From Sphaerochaeta pleomorpha str. Grapes (GTDB lineage Bacteria > Spirochaetota > Spirochaetia > Sphaerochaetales > Sphaerochaetaceae): a stretch of 64,000 bases of DNA. Positions within the stretch are counted from its first letter, which is position 1, and each line of letters begins with the position of its first letter. The position numbers and the translations under genes were made by a program. Where the stretch lies: positions 2,542,001-2,606,000 of the forward strand of contig NC_016633.1 in the NCBI RefSeq assembly GCF_000236685.1. The letters run 5' to 3'. The notes under the pieces are model-generated. The model had not been told where the DNA came from, searched no databases, and saw only the letters and a list, made by a program, of their open reading frames with translations. Shown here one piece after another: positions 51,859 to 61,452 of this stretch.

Positions 51859-54153
51859 ATGCAAACTGAGGAATTTGATGAAGGAATCAGTATCCAAGAA
51901 TTATTCCAAAGTATTTTTAGCAGGTTGTATATACTCCTTTTGATTGTTTTTATTTCTGTTATGGGAGCTTTTGTATATCTGCATTATGCAGTGAAGGAAT
52001 ATCAGACTACCGTAACAATGATAGTCGAGCCGATTGCAAGGTCTTCTACTATAGGAAAGATACTTTCTTCGGATTTCTTCAATTCTGACAAGGACATTTC
52101 TACCGAAATCCATTTGATTACCAATATTATCGATTTGGAGGCTGCTGTCCGCAGACTGGACCTTTCAACCTAAAAGAACAGTAAGGGTATCTCCTATGCA
52201 AACCCCTCGGCCCTCGGGAGTCTGCAGAGCAAAGCGTCCATACATACTTTCAAGGACACAAACATCGTTGAGCTGACCATAACGGATGAAAATCCTCAAT
52301 TTGCAGCTGATTTTGCAAATGCTTTAGCCAGTAATTTCAATGAAATGCTTTCTATGTATGGGAAAGAGTCAAAGATAGCACAAATCCAGTTCTTGCAGGA
52401 GCAAATACCAGCTACCGAAAAGCAACTGGATGAAGCTAACGACAGGCTGTTTGATTACAAGGCACATACAGGAATCGATTTCCTCTCAAATAATACAGCC
52501 TCACTGGTGAATCACATCTCCTACCTACAAATGAGGAAAAAGCCCTTACAGCTTCAAATCGTCAAGAGCGAGGCTCTTTTGAAGGGTTTCCAGGAGGCTT
52601 ACCTCTATCAGTTGCCATTCCTCGAAGTCTATGGGAAAGATGATGCCATACAAGAGATTGTCAAAATTTATGGGATGGCGTTCGATGAATTGATTCAATA
52701 TGATGTTGTTTCAAACAATGATTATCGTAACACCACCTCCCTTTCGGTTATAAACAGCAATATCAATGAAAGTGTCAATGATCGAATTACGACGCTGAAT
52801 CGCCAGATGTCTGAGTCGAGAAAACAACTTACAAAAAGGGTGAATACGCTTGTTCTGGACACAGGGATAATCGGTACTGATAGGTATACTGATTATTATC
52901 ATACCCTTGATAACTATTGTTTTACGGTAGTTGATACAATCTGCAATGACGTGGATATAGTCAACATCACAAAAACCATTGAAGTATTTCAAGAGGAATT
53001 CAATAAACTGCCGATATTGGAAAAAGAGCTATCAAAACTGCAAAGTGATGTTGATTCCTTTGAATCCATCAGAAAAGAATTGAATTCCCTCTTGCAGCAG
53101 ATAACCCTTTCTGCAGCTGCACAGAACAACAATGTTAAACTTGTGACCCCTGCTAAGATTCCTCTCCATCCGGTAAGTCCCAATTCGCTTTTAATTGTGG
53201 CAGTAAGTATCTTGCTCGGAGGGGCACTAGGGGTATTGCTCTGTCTGTTCCTCGAGATGAAAGACGATTGCCTGCATTCGCTTGAAGAGATTAGAAAAAT
53301 AGCGGGCCCTAGCATCCCTCTGCTTGGATGGACCCCCCTGATCGAAATCAAAAAGAATTCAGCCAATAAAATCTCTATGAATACACACTATAAGAACCAA
53401 GGGAGCTATATTGCAGAACGCTATAAAACGATTACCTCTAATTTGCTCTACGGAAAAAATAGTGATAAAAAAGTGTTCTTGATAACAAGCAGTACTATTA
53501 ACGAAGGGAAAAGCAATCTTACCTGCAATGTCTCCCTCTATCTTGCTCATTTGGGGTATCGGGTTTTACTAGTCGATGGAGATTTAAAGACTCATTCGAT
53601 TGGTAAATTCTTTGGTTTGGAAAAAGATACGATAGGGTATGTCGAGCAAATCCAGAAAGGAGGGTCCTTGGAGGCTATCTGTATCAGTCCAGTGAAGGAA
53701 CTGGATTCGCTTCATGTCTTGATTCCTGGAAAGACTCCTTTGATTCCTTCAGTATTTTATTCGCAGACCAACTATGCGACAATTTTCGAAGCCTTGGATA
53801 CGAGCTACGATTATATCTTTATTGACGCTCCTCCCCTAGCATATGCTTCAGGCCTCATGGGGCTGCTCGAACAAGTTGATGGAATTCTACTGTGTGTAAG
53901 GCTGAGCATCTGTTCGAAAGCAAATCTAACCTTTCTCATTCAGCAATTGGAAGAGAAAACGACTAAAATCGCGGGAATCATTGCCACTGGCTGTGCCCTT
54001 GCAAAAATAGAGTCCTATACCAATACCTATGATTATTATCACCAGGGGAAACATGATAAAGATTCCCCGGATTTTGAGTATATAAAATCAGAGAGAAAAG
54101 CAATCAAGATGTTTAAAAAAGATTTGAAGGAAAAGCGCTATGCTGGCGAATGA
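51859..54153 (+). pseudogene. Wzz/BY-kinase exopolysaccharide protein, interrupted by in-frame TAA
   Basis: The frame opens at ATG 51859 with MQTEEFDEGISIQELFQSIF, TM1 (RLYILLLIVFISVMGAFVYL) and a Wzz-type periplasmic domain, but stops at TAA 52171 after LDLST. The same frame continues KNSKGISYANPSALGSLQSK without another stop to 54153, 764 codons in all. The rest contains coiled coil, TM2 (SLLIVAVSILLGGALGVLLC), and a cytoplasmic kinase: Walker A SSTINEGKSNLTCN (about 545), Walker A' VLLVDGDLKTHS, Walker B YIFIDAPPLA and a Tyr-rich tail (YTNTYDYYHQ). It should control polysaccharide chain length and export by tyrosine autophosphorylation. The stop would separate TM1 from the rest. Confidence 0.85.
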
Positions 54154-54202
54154 GGGCTCAAAAACCCCCAAAAAGAAAAACAATCATCTTGATAAAAAAA
54201 GA

Positions 54203-54225
54203 GTGGGCCATATCCAATAGCCCAC
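54203..54225 (-). terminator. Terminator of the HD-GYP gene
   Basis: GTGGGC (54203-54208) pairs with GCCCAC (54220-54225). On the minus strand it is followed by CTCTTTTTTT, so it terminates the HD-GYP transcript, and it may also stop the convergent BY-kinase transcript. Confidence 0.75.
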
Positions 54226-54256
54226 ATTTCCTTCATTGAAGCAGTTTCCTGCCCGA

Positions 54257-55282
54257 TCAAAGCAGGAAAATTTCTTTGTCTATGAAAAGGTTTACCAAGT
54301 CAGGGTCGAACTGGCTACCCGAGCAGAGCTTAAGCTCCTCTAGGGCAATTTCCGTAGGCAAGGCTGAGCGGTAGGCCCTGCTGCTGGTCATTGCATCATA
54401 GGCATCAGCTAAAGTGACTATACGTACCTCAAGGGGAATCTGGTCTCCTTTGAGTCCGTCAGGGTAGCCCTTCCCGTCGATTCTCTCATGGTGGCTTCTG
54501 ATAATCGGTCTGTATGGCTGGAAGAGTTCTATATGGTTGATAATCCGATCGCCGAAAACAGGGTGCATCTTGATGATTTCATACTCTTCCTTTGTGAGGG
54601 ACGTGGTTTTATTTAGGATTTCCTCTGATATGCCTATCTTACCAATGTCATGAAGCAGTGAACCGCCTTCGAGGGTCAAGATATTCTCATGAGAAAAATT
54701 AAGAGCTTTGCCCATCGCCACGGAAATATTCCTAACCCGGTTGCAATGACCTTTGGTATATGCATCTTTCTGCTCAATGGTCTCGGAAAAGGCTTCCAAG
54801 GTTGCCAATGTTGTGTTTTTCAAAGTAAGCAGGGCTGATCTCAATTGCTCCTGGAGATCTCTCTGGTTGGCCAGGGAATTGTTTTTCTGGTCAAACTCCA
54901 GTTTTTGCACGGTAGACTTATCGATTACCCGTTCTACACAGGAAATCAAAGCTTCCCGCAGAACCGGCTTGGCTAGGTAGTCGGAAGCGCCTAGACGCAT
55001 TGCTTTCATACCGGTATCGAGGTCGCTGAAAGCTGTAAGCATAACGACCGGTATGCTTGGATACCGGTGGCGAATGGATTCCAGTACCTCGAATCCGGAT
55101 GGCCCGGGCATTTTTATATCCAGGAGAATGAGGTCAATACTCTCTGATTCGGTTTTGAGCAAGTCAAGCAACTCATTCCCATTCGTACAGAGGGTGACTT
55201 GGTACCCTTCTTTCTTTAAGAGTATTTGCAGGATTTTTCGGATTGCAGGATCATCATCAGTTGTTACAATATGTTTAGCCAT
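54257..55282 (-). CDS. Response regulator with HD-GYP phosphodiesterase output
   Basis: The 341-residue protein has an N-terminal receiver (residues 5-120) with acidic pocket TTDDDPAIRK, phosphoacceptor Asp in LILLDIKMPGPSGF and the conserved Lys in ASDYLAKPV. The C-terminal HD-GYP domain (about 150-341) has HCNRVRNISVAMG, GSLLHDIGKIGIS and HHERIDGKGYPDGLKGDQI. HD-GYP proteins degrade c-di-GMP to GMP. The kinase-like protein at 55878 is a plausible partner. The start has CGGAG upstream. Confidence 0.93.
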   Translation of the reverse strand: MAKHIVTTDDDPAIRKILQILLKKEGYQVTLCTNGNELLDLLKTESESIDLILLDIKMPGPSGFEVLESIRHRYPSIPVVMLTAFSDLDTGMKAMRLGASDYLAKPVLREALISCVERVIDKSTVQKLEFDQKNNSLANQRDLQEQLRSALLTLKNTTLATLEAFSETIEQKDAYTKGHCNRVRNISVAMGKALNFSHENILTLEGGSLLHDIGKIGISEEILNKTTSLTKEEYEIIKMHPVFGDRIINHIELFQPYRPIIRSHHERIDGKGYPDGLKGDQIPLEVRIVTLADAYDAMTSSRAYRSALPTEIALEELKLCSGSQFDPDLVNLFIDKEIFLL

Positions 55283-55314
55283 TTCTCGCTTCTCCGGTAG
55301 TGTACCTAGTACAG

Positions 55315-55821
55315 TTATATAAAAAAGTGTGTTTCTTTCTTGTATTCTTCATATTCAGAGAACATTCTTGGGAAAAAAATCAAATCCTCTATCAGTATCA
55401 GTAGCAGATTGCAGGCCGTGAAACCGATACAGAGCAAGGTTATCTTAAAATTCCAGAAATATACACCTATCAATAAATTAATCATTGTAAACCAAATAAA
55501 ACCCGGGTGTCTAGAAATACTATAGGTTCCACCTCGATAGAGTTTTCCTGTTTTTTCTGCTTTTAGGGGAATTTCGAGAAGAACAGAATAGACTAATAGT
55601 ATTGAAAAAACACCTATAAGAATGATTGTTGCCCAGATGGCAATCAATGAGAGCGGTGATTCGTGGGTAAAGAATAGTATCGGGTAGGGGATGGGGGTGA
55701 TGAAAAAACCTAGATAAAAGACCCTTTTCAATACAGGTTTTTTATATACGATTGCCAAATCGTAAAGCCCTGCGAGGAAATATCCTATAGCACCTAGAAA
55801 AAATAGTTTGATTAATTCCAT
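55315..55821 (-). CDS. Isoprenylcysteine carboxylmethyltransferase-like membrane protein
   Basis: The 168-residue protein (start MELIKLFFLGAIGYFLAGLY; an ATG at 55854 is the alternative) has four to five TM helices. The C-terminal signature is YSISRHPGFIWFTMINLLIG followed by EDLIFFPRMFSEYEEYKKET, which matches the ICMT/phospholipid methyltransferase family (RHPxY...E...Y..Y). It probably methylates a lipid or small membrane-associated molecule with SAM. Divergence from the sensor kinase gene by under 60 bp suggests a functional link. Confidence 0.65.
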   Translation of the reverse strand: MELIKLFFLGAIGYFLAGLYDLAIVYKKPVLKRVFYLGFFITPIPYPILFFTHESPLSLIAIWATIILIGVFSILLVYSVLLEIPLKAEKTGKLYRGGTYSISRHPGFIWFTMINLLIGVYFWNFKITLLCIGFTACNLLLILIEDLIFFPRMFSEYEEYKKETHFFI

Positions 55822-55877
55822 GATTTGTCCAATAATAATACAGATAGCTATCATTTGAAAGTAAAAAAGGATTTTCC

Positions 55878-58800
55878 ATGATCATTGATATCTCTACCAT
55901 TATTCCTGCAGTCGCTTTCATCTTATATGTTTCTTTTTTTATCTTTGGATTTTTACAGTATAAGAAAGATAGATTTTATTGGTCGTTCCAGCTCTACATG
56001 CTTTTTGTATCCATCTGGAGTTTTGGTTCCATGATGATGCATCTCAACAGTGTATATATGACACCGTTGTTCTGGAACAAGGTTATGCTCGTCGGTTTAC
56101 TTTCGGTTCCGTTTGGATTGGTCAACTTTATCGTCGACATCCTTGAATTGCATAAAAAGCCAATCAGGATATTCACTACTGCAAGTTATCTTTTCCTCAT
56201 TCCCCTCATGATCTTCAACTTTTCCGGAAATATCGTCAATGATGCCGGCTTCACTTCCGACGGCGCTTTCTTTTACCAGCTTGCCCCTGGCGCTGCGTAT
56301 GCCTATTCCATAAGTTATGTCTATCTGATTCTCACTCTAGTAATCCTGTTGCTTGGTTCAAAATCCAGTTCCCCGGAAAAATATAAAAACAATGTGATCT
56401 TGCCGCTTATCGGAATGGTCATTATGCTCATCGGTATTTTTATGAATATCTACCCGAGACTCGGGAAATACCCTATCGATATATTTTCGGCCACCATCAA
56501 TGCGATGTTGCTTTTCTATACCATCTAGAAATACAGGCTTATCAACTACTCTCGTATTGGTCTGAGCATAATCTTTTCTACTATCCTTGCAATCGTTGCC
56601 TCCTTCTCTTATTACGTTATCATTACGTTTATCCAGAGCTTTAACAGTGATTTTGCACCGGGCAATGTGTCCCAGCTGGCAACGATTCTGGGAATCGTAA
56701 CTGTCATCATTATCCATCCCATGAGAAATATGCTTGCCTTCTTCGTTGATACTATCATTATACCCAAGAGGCATCCTTATCAGGCAACTATCAAGAATCT
56801 CAGCCAAAAGCTGACAACTATCGTAGACCTCAAGGAACTTGGCGAAGAAGTCGTCAAAAACCTTAGCTCTGGGCTTAAAACCGAATGGGTAGTTTTTGCT
56901 GTCAAGCAAATTAATGATAATGACCGGTTTTTGATGATCGCAAACAGTAAATGCCCTACAAAACTCAAAGTAGATGATCCGATAACTTTTTCATTCCCCC
57001 AATATGTGGACGAGAAGTTGCAGCGACTTAGAAGGGAAAACGTTTCCTCTATTCTCAATGTCAGTCCTGACGAGCAAAAGATGCAGGTGAGTGCCCAACT
57101 TCCCCCCGCCGATGTGCTCATCCCGCTTGTTTTCAGGAAACAGATTGCCGGCTATATCCTGATCGGATATGACTACACCAAATCCCTGATAACAGAGATT
57201 GAAGTGGAAGCTTTAGAGATTTTGGCTGCGCAGAGTTCGCTTTCCCTTGAAAACGCCCTTTCGTTCGAGAAGTTGAGAATCCAGGGTAACGAACTGACGA
57301 TGAGCAAGAATAAACTGGAGGCAATCTTCAACGGCATTGCTTCTCCCGTTTGCCTAATCGATATTGATTATACGATACAAGAGGCAAATTCGGCAGCCGT
57401 AACGTTCTTTGGCAATAACAAAAAGGATTTGATCGGCAATAAGTGCTATAGGGCTTTCTTCCACCGTACCAGACCCTGTCCTTTCTGTAAGGCCCTTGAC
57501 TGCCATCACAGTGGAGTAGTCCAAGAGACAGAAGCCGATGTTTCAGACAAAATCTATTCTTTTCAATATCATAACGTACTGGTTCCCGAGAATTCCAAGA
57601 GTGTTTTCATTGAAATCATCAACGATATTACTGAACAGAAACACCTCCAGGAAGAACTTGTGCGCACCGAGAAGATGGCAGGCATCGGGACTTTGGCTGC
57701 CGGTATCGCCCATGAACTTAACAACCCCCTTGCCGGGATCTCGGGTACGGCAGAGATAATGCTGTCAGAGGTTCCCCAAGACAGTGAACATCATGAATAC
57801 CTTGAGGATATCCTTTCCTATTCGAAGACGGCTGCCGATGTAATCAAGGAGCTTTCAATATATTCGCGTAAAGAGGTCAGAGAAATCCAGGAAGTTGAAA
57901 TTGTCAAAATCCTGGAGTTCTCCCTTCGCCTTGCAACCAGGGGCATCGATTCCCAGAATATTACTATCAAGCGGAATTACCATGCCCTCCCGTTCATCGA
58001 GGCAAACGAAGGGGAAATGCAACAACTTTTCCTTAATCTTATTGTAAATGCTATTCAAGCAATGGAAGGAAATGGGACTCTGACCCTTACTTGCATGGAG
58101 AAAGATGGTTTTGTATTTATAAAGGTGGCTGACACAGGGTGTGGTATCGCGGAAGAGAATCTCAACCAAATATTTACGCCTTTTTTCACCACGAAAGCCC
58201 CAGGTACCGGTACAGGTCTTGGACTTTCTAACTGTTACGGTATAGTAGAAAAAATGGGGGGTAGAATCAGAGTGAAAAGCGAAGAACACGTTGGATCAGA
58301 ATTTACGACAATTTTCCCACTGAGTGAAGCGGGAAGAGATGCTATTCATTTCTCCTTGGTCACGGACCAAGCAGGATTGAATGATGTTTTCTTTATCCAG
58401 AGGAAAGTCTTGGTTGGGGAAAAAGGCTATATGGAAGAGACTATCCATAGGCCTGAAGACGAGAAAGCCACGCACATCCTTGCCTTCAAGGGATTGCAGC
58501 CGGTAGGGACTGTTTCTTTGATGACCTCAGAAGTTTTTTGGCCATTGCCAATATCCAAATACTTTGATATTGAGTCATGTCTGCATTCGCGCAACTGCTC
58601 GGAGATTATCCGTCTGGCTGTTTTGCCTGAGATGCGCAACACGACAGCCTCCATTGGTCTTTTGATCCTGATCTTTTTGCTGGCCCGCAGCAAAGGGGTG
58701 GAGAATTTGATCATCGATGTGTTTGCCGACGATGAAAAGACAATCAAGCTCTATAAGAAATTTGGCTTTATCGAGGTGGGAACCTACAATTCACCGGATG

Positions 58801-58997
58801 CTGTCACTGTCTTGGCTCTGCAGAACAAGTCCACCCTGGAAACCGACCAGAGTCAGCTCAGACATTTTGTAAAGCCGCTTTTCAAGAGACTGCGTACGAT
58901 GTTCGACTTTGGCGATTACACTCAGCTTGTACTTGAGGAAATGGACAGAATCCTCAGTGAAGATGTTGAAATCGAGAAAGACGAGATGTCTGTGTAA
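55878..58997 (+). pseudogene. 7TM sensor histidine kinase fused to GNAT/acyl-synthase-like domain, interrupted by in-frame TAG
   Basis: From ATG 55878 (after AAGGATT) the frame encodes seven TM segments, stops at TAG 56526 after ...LLFYTI, and continues in frame as KYRLINYSRIGLSIIFS without another stop to 58997 (1039 codons). The natural boundary of 7TM kinases reads YxIYxYRL, so a Tyr codon probably became TAG. Downstream are a GAF-like domain (about 310-480), a PAS domain with CYRAFFHRTRPCPFCKALDC, and HisKA with His in GIAHELNNPLAG (about 611). HATPase follows with [18 protein letters not shown] and [10 protein letters not shown]-terminal domain (about 820-1039) has EIIRLAVLPEMRNT and TIKLYKKFGFIEVG, a GNAT fold like FeeM-type N-acyl synthases. 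Confidence 0.85.
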
Positions 58998-59073
58998 TAT
59001 GTCCTGACAGGTTTTGCCATGGTCACTTCAGGATACCACTACCTGGAGGTTTCTCATATTTGAAAAAAGCTCC

Positions 59074-59144
59074 CCCCTTCCTATCCAAGGAAGGGGAGGT
59101 TCCTAGCCACTCTATTGGTATTGCAGGACAGCCCTGTTCAGGGC
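59074..59144. terminator. Two hairpins between convergent genes
   Basis: CCCCTTCC (59074-59081) pairs with GGAAGGGG (59089-59096), and GCCCTG-tt-CAGGGC occupies 59131-59144. Neither has a full T run on the relevant strand, but together they separate the kinase and ferritin-like genes. Confidence 0.45.
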
Positions 59145-59243
59145 AGATTGTTTTACAGAACTGCCACAGACATAATAACCTTGGCGTGCACGATACGTTA
59201 TTAGATTTTGTCCACGCCTGGCTTTTTATAGGTTTGTATAACC

Positions 59244-59723
59244 TTAATAATCTTCCCGTACTCCGAATTCTGCATTTTCTACCCAGGACTCAGGACGACT
59301 GAGCATTTTGATGAGTTCCTCCAGCATCGAATAATGGCGTTTTTCTTCGTTTAGGATTTCTTCTACATTCTTGCGCATTTCTTCGGTTTCAAGATTCCCC
59401 ATCTGGGCTTCATAGAATTCAATGCTCATTTTTTCAACATTCAAAGCCCGCTCATATACTTGCATCTGGGCTTTTTCCTTTTCGAAGTCTTCTTTTTTGA
59501 AGCCTCTGATTATGGACATAGCTTTATCTGCGACCTTGGTTGGTACCATCACTGATTCTGACTTGTTTTTGAGTTTCGTGAACACTTCCTGGTGTTTTTC
59601 CTCGTCTTCTGCCAACATCTTGAAGATGGTTTTGAAGCCCTTGGTAGGGGCTTTATCAGCGAGGTCATAATAAAACACAGCACCTTCTTTCTCCATCTGG
59701 ATTGCAATTTCAAATATATCCAT
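59244..59723 (-). CDS. Ferritin-like/rubrerythrin-family protein
   Basis: The 159-residue protein starts at ATG 59721-59723, seven nt after AGGAGG; longer in-frame starts add a non-homologous segment. The four-helix bundle carries the di-iron ligands in QMEKEGAVFYYDLAD (Glu), AEDEEKHQEVFTKL (Glu, His), NVEKMSIEFYEAQMG (Glu) and ILNEEKRHYSMLEELI (Glu, His). There is no C-terminal rubredoxin domain. It probably deals with peroxide or iron under oxygen stress. Function within the family is not resolved. Confidence 0.87.
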   Translation of the reverse strand: MDIFEIAIQMEKEGAVFYYDLADKAPTKGFKTIFKMLAEDEEKHQEVFTKLKNKSESVMVPTKVADKAMSIIRGFKKEDFEKEKAQMQVYERALNVEKMSIEFYEAQMGNLETEEMRKNVEEILNEEKRHYSMLEELIKMLSRPESWVENAEFGVREDY

Positions 59724-60098
59724 GCTGATTCCTCCTGTTAAGGTTTCTAGGCTTTTATAGTATACCCTTTCTATTGTCGTACTGGCAAGGAAATATGGGT
59801 TTGTATGCTTGAGCCATAGGAATAGGGTTTTCGGATAAATCCCCCCCCTCATCCTCAACTGGTGAAAATCTGCATTAAAAATAAGCTCAAGTGAGTAGGC
59901 CCAGAAGCAGTAGTTGTGCTTAAGGTTCCATCCGAAACAGGAACCCAAAAGGTGAGGATTGTAATATTTCACCAGATATCTGCTACCATCGATTATACTA
60001 GTGACGCAAAAAAAGCCCAGTGGATCTGCTATGTCCCTTTTGTTGATTCTGGTAGGAACTTTGCTTACCGGGATCCCTGTACATTTCTGGATAGCCTT
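59724..60098. other. Gene-poor stretch
   Basis: It contains promoter sequence for the ferritin-like gene and a C8 run at 59844. A plus-strand ORF from about 60031 has one hydrophobic segment but runs antisense into the tocopherol-cyclase-like gene, so no gene is called. Confidence 0.4.
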
Positions 60099-61064
60099 TT
60101 ACATCCAGAGATTCTTAGCTTCTGAGAGTTCAATGCCAGAATGGGTCCCGGTTTCCTGGAATACAAGGGTGTGGTCCTTGTCTCTGACACTGACCGTTAT
60201 CGTGCCCAGGATACTTTCCAAAATGGTTCTTTCCATTTTTCCCTGCCGGGGTGCTGCAAGTTTCGAGGTAGGACCAAGCTCTGCAATGAATTCAATGTAC
60301 TGTTGCTTCGTCTGAATCTGTATGCGGGCATGGGTTTCGTCACTTTCGAGTTTGGTGATTTTTGCACCTGTGTAGGTCCCGAACCTGATCAATTCTCCCC
60401 CGATTTGTACAAATCCCAAAAATCCTGGGAATATCTTTCCCAAAAAAGGTATTTTTGCCACTGAAAGCATACAGGAAACGTTTTTTGAGGGAAAACAATT
60501 CGATTGCAGCCACACCCAGGCTTCGGGAAAAGAAGTTCCCCAGTCTTTCTCTATATATCCCGAGCCTCCTGTGAAGTCTGTTTCAACACCGTTTAAAGAA
60601 AGCGAGCCTGAAAGCGTATGTTGGGTCGAAACCACGCCATGGAAGCACTCCATGAATGGTATATAGGCATACCATCCCATGATTCCTGGCGATTTGAACG
60701 TTACGGGGAAGGGGTGCAACCCAAGGTTTCTTGCAGTTCCATTTAATTGCAGGCCATCAGAGGCAAGATCCAAGGTTATTTCTTCGGGGGTAAAACGGTT
60801 ACCTTCAATTTCGACTAACAATCTTTTTTTATCGGCTTTGAAGGAATCAAAGGGGAATTGTATATTCCAGCTTCGATGCTCAGCGCTGCTTATGACCTGG
60901 ATGAAAGCATGTCGATCTTCTTTGTTTTTTCCAAAAGCTACACCTGGAATGACTGCGAGTACCTCAGAAGGTTTTGCCATTTTAAAATACCATCCTTCGA
61001 AGTAGTCATTTTCTTTATGTCTGCCTTGAAAGGTTTCAGGATGGAACAGAGAATGTATGCTCAT
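60099..61064 (-). CDS. Tocopherol cyclase-family protein
   Basis: The 321-residue protein starts at ATG 61062-61064 with GAGGTT eight nt upstream. The hallmark motifs are FQGRHKENDYFEGWYFKMAK (about residues 11-30), GWYAYIPFMECFHGVVSTQH (about 143-162) and GYIEKDWGTSFPEAWVWLQS (about 184-203). The family includes plant tocopherol cyclases and many bacterial proteins of unknown substrate. There is no signal peptide. A role in lipid or isoprenoid chemistry is only inferred. Confidence 0.85.
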   Translation of the reverse strand: MSIHSLFHPETFQGRHKENDYFEGWYFKMAKPSEVLAVIPGVAFGKNKEDRHAFIQVISSAEHRSWNIQFPFDSFKADKKRLLVEIEGNRFTPEEITLDLASDGLQLNGTARNLGLHPFPVTFKSPGIMGWYAYIPFMECFHGVVSTQHTLSGSLSLNGVETDFTGGSGYIEKDWGTSFPEAWVWLQSNCFPSKNVSCMLSVAKIPFLGKIFPGFLGFVQIGGELIRFGTYTGAKITKLESDETHARIQIQTKQQYIEFIAELGPTSKLAAPRQGKMERTILESILGTITVSVRDKDHTLVFQETGTHSGIELSEAKNLWM

Positions 61065-61452
61065 GGATATAACCTCAATGAGAATGGATGCGTTTTTTGA
61101 TTCTACCCTATAGGTGATTGATTTCAAAATAAAATAACCATGAAGCGATGGAGCATCGTAATAACCCCGCTTTTGAGGGAGTACTGTTTGGTATCTCCCA
61201 CAAGGTTGTATGCCCTGCATTGCAGGGATTTGAACCAAAACCAATGAAACCCTTTACAATGCTCTAGGCAATGATAGACTACGGTAAGATCCTTGGCAGA
61301 AAAAAGAGTAGCAGACGCCGCTAGAGCAAGTCTAACATGAGGGTGAAACAGAAGGGATCGAAGCGTATCACCCTTTGATTGCCTTGTCCGTGGATGAACT
61401 GTTTTCCGGAAAAATGGAAATCTTCACACATATTTGCAGGGGGAGAAAACCT
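61065..61452 (+). promoter_or_regulatory. Leader of the epimerase-xylulokinase operon
   Basis: A perfect 15-bp palindrome CCCTGCA-T-TGCAGGG lies at 61213-61227. A candidate promoter is TTTACA (61253-61258), 16 nt, TAGACT (61275-61280). A 7-bp stem AGGGTGA/TCACCCT spans 61340-61374, between promoter and start, and could act as an attenuator. No gene was seen. Confidence 0.45.

Noticed and set aside
60031-60315. Plus-strand hydrophobic ORF beginning MSLLLILVGTLL
   Set aside because: It runs antisense through the tocopherol-cyclase-like gene, has no Shine-Dalgarno and loses protein-like composition.
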